Assembly: GCA_009996555.1 (NCBI GenBank)
Contig: JAACZX010000068.1
Coordinates: forward strand, 1 to 9,105
Reading direction: 5' to 3'
Length of the DNA: 9,105 bases
Source: Chitinophagaceae bacterium
GTDB lineage: Bacteria; Bacteroidota; Bacteroidia; Chitinophagales; Chitinophagaceae
The number at the start of each line of letters is the position of its first letter. Positions within the stretch are counted from its first letter, which is position 1. A program made the position numbers and the translations under genes. The notes below the pieces were generated by a model. The model saw only the letters and a list, made by a program, of their open reading frames with translations. It did no database searches and was not told where the DNA came from. Shown here piece by piece: positions 7,018 to 9,105 of the stretch.

Positions 7018-8121
7018 TTAGTATAAATGTCCTGTTTCAAGATCAAGCTGGTAGAGTTTCAAAAAGAGAGCAGCCTTTGTTTTTGTTCCCGGAGAGCCAA
7101 CACCATAAATGCCTGTTGCAACAGACAGTAACCCTAAGCCGATGATATCCCCAACAGAAACCGTTGTAACCATGCTGATGTTTTTTGAAGCCCAGCAATA
7201 AAAGTTATTGTTGTACTTCTCAAGTTTAAAAAATATGTCGGCTGTTTTAATAAACAGGTTCTCACCGTCTGAAAACCCCCAGATTTTTCGAATGGGATAT
7301 TGCTTGCCTTGCTCATCTTTTACAAACAACATGTGAGCATGCTCCGATTTTTTAATTTCATAATCCTGTATTGAGGGACGGTTGTTTTTGAATTCATCGT
7401 ATGTCAGATACACTCCTTTTTTTAATGATGTGCTGTGCAGGATTTCAATGCGTTGGGTGCTTGTCGAAAAACTGTCTACCTGTTCGGGGGAATACTTTCT
7501 GCTATTTTCTATTTTTGATAGATAGTTTGTTTTTGCAAGTTTGTCAATTGCAGCAGTAAGAGCAGTTTTCAATAATTCTTCATCAATCAATGCTAAATTC
7601 TGTTTGTAGTGAAGAATTGCTGTATCAAATCTTAATAAGGGAGTAAATCTTTCATCCTGTTTGGCATAAAATTCAAAACAAGTAATAACTCCCGGTAATA
7701 AGGGTTTCTGCATTTTGATATTGTAATCTCTCACTTCAGTGTTTTCAATCTCTTTCGATAACCATAATTTTCGTATTACCAGTACAAGCCTTGAGTTTGA
7801 TTGATCGTTAAATAGTAGTTGTGGTTCCAAAAACGAATACACAGAACTTGCGGTTGCTTTTTCTGTTTTCAAAACCGTTACCCATGATTTATTCCTGCTT
7901 CGGGTGATTTTGTGGAACCCAACGAACGATGAATCATTTCGCTTATCATATACCTCCAGCCCAGAAAACGATAATGCTGTTCTTGTAACGGTCTTGGGTG
8001 CTTTCAACTCTACTGTAAAAGTTGAGAAGTCTTCAGCTCCCAGCTGCTTTCTGGACGTAGCCTGACTATTCGTGTTTTGAACCCACAAAAACAAAAAAGA
8101 CAATGCAACTAATATTTTCAT
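7018..8121 (-). CDS. Predicted exported protein of unknown function
   Basis: I do not recognise a named family. From the ATG at 8121 the protein has 367 residues and begins with a signal peptide (MKILVALSFLFLWVQNTNSQA), a Lys then a hydrophobic core, probably cleaved near residues 20-22. There is no lipobox Cys, so it is likely periplasmic or surface-exposed rather than a lipoprotein. The frame stays open upstream to a TTG at 8142 and an ATG at 8133, but those would put polar residues before the signal peptide. The mature part is mixed alpha/beta: YLTYDEFKNNRPSIQDYE at 238-255, IRKIWGFSDGENLFIK at 277-292, then a Gly-rich hydrophobic stretch at 323-342 that could be a membrane-associated hairpin, and a C-terminal YQLDLETGHLY at 357-367. 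EFKNNRPS, WGFSDGE and LDLETG resemble blocks I have seen in uncharacterised Bacteroidota secreted proteins. It converges on proC with one base between the stop codons. Confidence 0.85.
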   Translation of the reverse strand: MKILVALSFLFLWVQNTNSQATSRKQLGAEDFSTFTVELKAPKTVTRTALSFSGLEVYDKRNDSSFVGFHKITRSRNKSWVTVLKTEKATASSVYSFLEPQLLFNDQSNSRLVLVIRKLWLSKEIENTEVRDYNIKMQKPLLPGVITCFEFYAKQDERFTPLLRFDTAILHYKQNLALIDEELLKTALTAAIDKLAKTNYLSKIENSRKYSPEQVDSFSTSTQRIEILHSTSLKKGVYLTYDEFKNNRPSIQDYEIKKSEHAHMLFVKDEQGKQYPIRKIWGFSDGENLFIKTADIFFKLEKYNNNFYCWASKNISMVTTVSVGDIIGLGLLSVATGIYGVGSPGTKTKAALFLKLYQLDLETGHLY

Positions 8122-8245
8122 ATATCGTAACATAAGATACAAAACCGGCCATTTGCAGCTTGAATGGGCTAAAAATAACTGTTCGGTTCCTGTTTAACAA
8201 GCGTTGGTATTCTCTTTCCTTCAATTTTTCCACAGGCTTCCCAAC

Positions 8246-8270
8246 TGATTTTTTTCAATCAAAAAAATCA
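8246..8270. repeat. Perfect AT-rich palindrome in the pyrG promoter region
   Basis: TGATTTTTTT (8246-8255) is inverted exactly as AAAAAAATCA (8261-8270) around a 5-base loop, giving a 10-bp perfect stem. It ends four bases before the candidate -7 box of pyrG and covers the place where the -33 element should be. It could be an operator, an A-tract bend or UP-like element, or a weak bidirectional terminator-like stem. There is no gene directly upstream for it to terminate, because the neighbour at 8121 is transcribed away. Confidence 0.6.
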
Positions 8271-8281
8271 TCGTAGGTTTG
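8253..8281 (+). promoter_or_regulatory. Candidate pyrG promoter
   Basis: TAGGTTTG (8274-8281) matches the Bacteroidota -7 consensus TAnnTTTG exactly and is followed by C. The best -33 candidate is TTTC (8253-8256), 17 bases upstream, which is short and only a 3-of-4 match, and lies within the palindrome. The leader would be about 60 bases. A weaker second -7 box, TAAACTTG (8331-8338), lies nearer the start codon and is an alternative. Confidence 0.55.
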
Positions 8282-8339
8282 CATGACCTCCACTATTTAT
8301 TTATTTCCATTTTACATTAAGGCAGGTCTGTAAACTTGA

Positions 8340-9105
<766 letters not shown>

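Noticed and set aside
8122..8142. Extended starts (TTG 8142, ATG 8133) for the exported protein
   Set aside because: They add polar and basic residues before a normal signal peptide that begins at the ATG at 8121.
8311..8334. TTTACA...TGTAAA pair in the pyrG leader as a riboswitch or attenuator
   Set aside because: Only six A/T-rich pairs around a 12-base loop, with no terminator/antiterminator alternative that I can draw.

Overview
The window looks like an ordinary chromosomal housekeeping region of a Bacteroidota bacterium, most likely of the Chitinophagaceae type. The family assignment is inference from protein style, not from a search. Supporting signs are a type III glutamine synthetase, Bacteroidota-style -7 boxes (TAnnTTTG) upstream of purL and pyrG, gene starts without Shine-Dalgarno sequences, AT-rich intergenic DNA and a lineage-style ProC. 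I see no mobile element, CRISPR array, tRNA or rRNA, phage gene or defence cassette.

Left part (1-3536), all on the minus strand. In transcription order it holds a polytopic membrane protein of unknown function (3536-2286), a complete type II glutamine synthetase (2139-1126) closed by a textbook rho-independent terminator (1103-1074), and the N-terminal 322 residues of a type III glutamine synthetase (967 to beyond position 1). The two synthetases belong to different families and the terminator separates them, so they are probably transcribed independently. The DNA ahead of the type II gene carries nested inverted repeats that could be operators.

Middle part (3537-7016), plus strand. A compact divergent promoter region leads into purL (3622-5856, purine synthesis), followed by a small predicted membrane protein (5914-6111), a terminator hairpin (6173-6204) and proC (6222-7016, proline synthesis). 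The purL promoter decides the start: its -7 box lies inside the longer possible reading frame, so the gene begins at 3622 and not at 3583.

Right part (7018-9105). A predicted exported protein of unknown function (8121-7018, minus) ends one base from the proC stop codon. Divergent from it is pyrG (8352 to beyond the end, CTP synthase). A perfect AT-rich palindrome lies directly upstream of the pyrG -7 box.

The recognised enzymes share glutamate/glutamine chemistry. GSII and GSIII make glutamine, PurL (with PurQ) and PyrG spend its amide nitrogen, and ProC finishes proline from a glutamate-derived intermediate. Whether this grouping is selected or chance cannot be told from one window. No clearly new biological system is visible. 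The least explained items are the two uncharacterised larger proteins, the 65-residue membrane protein and the inverted repeats ahead of the type II synthetase and pyrG.
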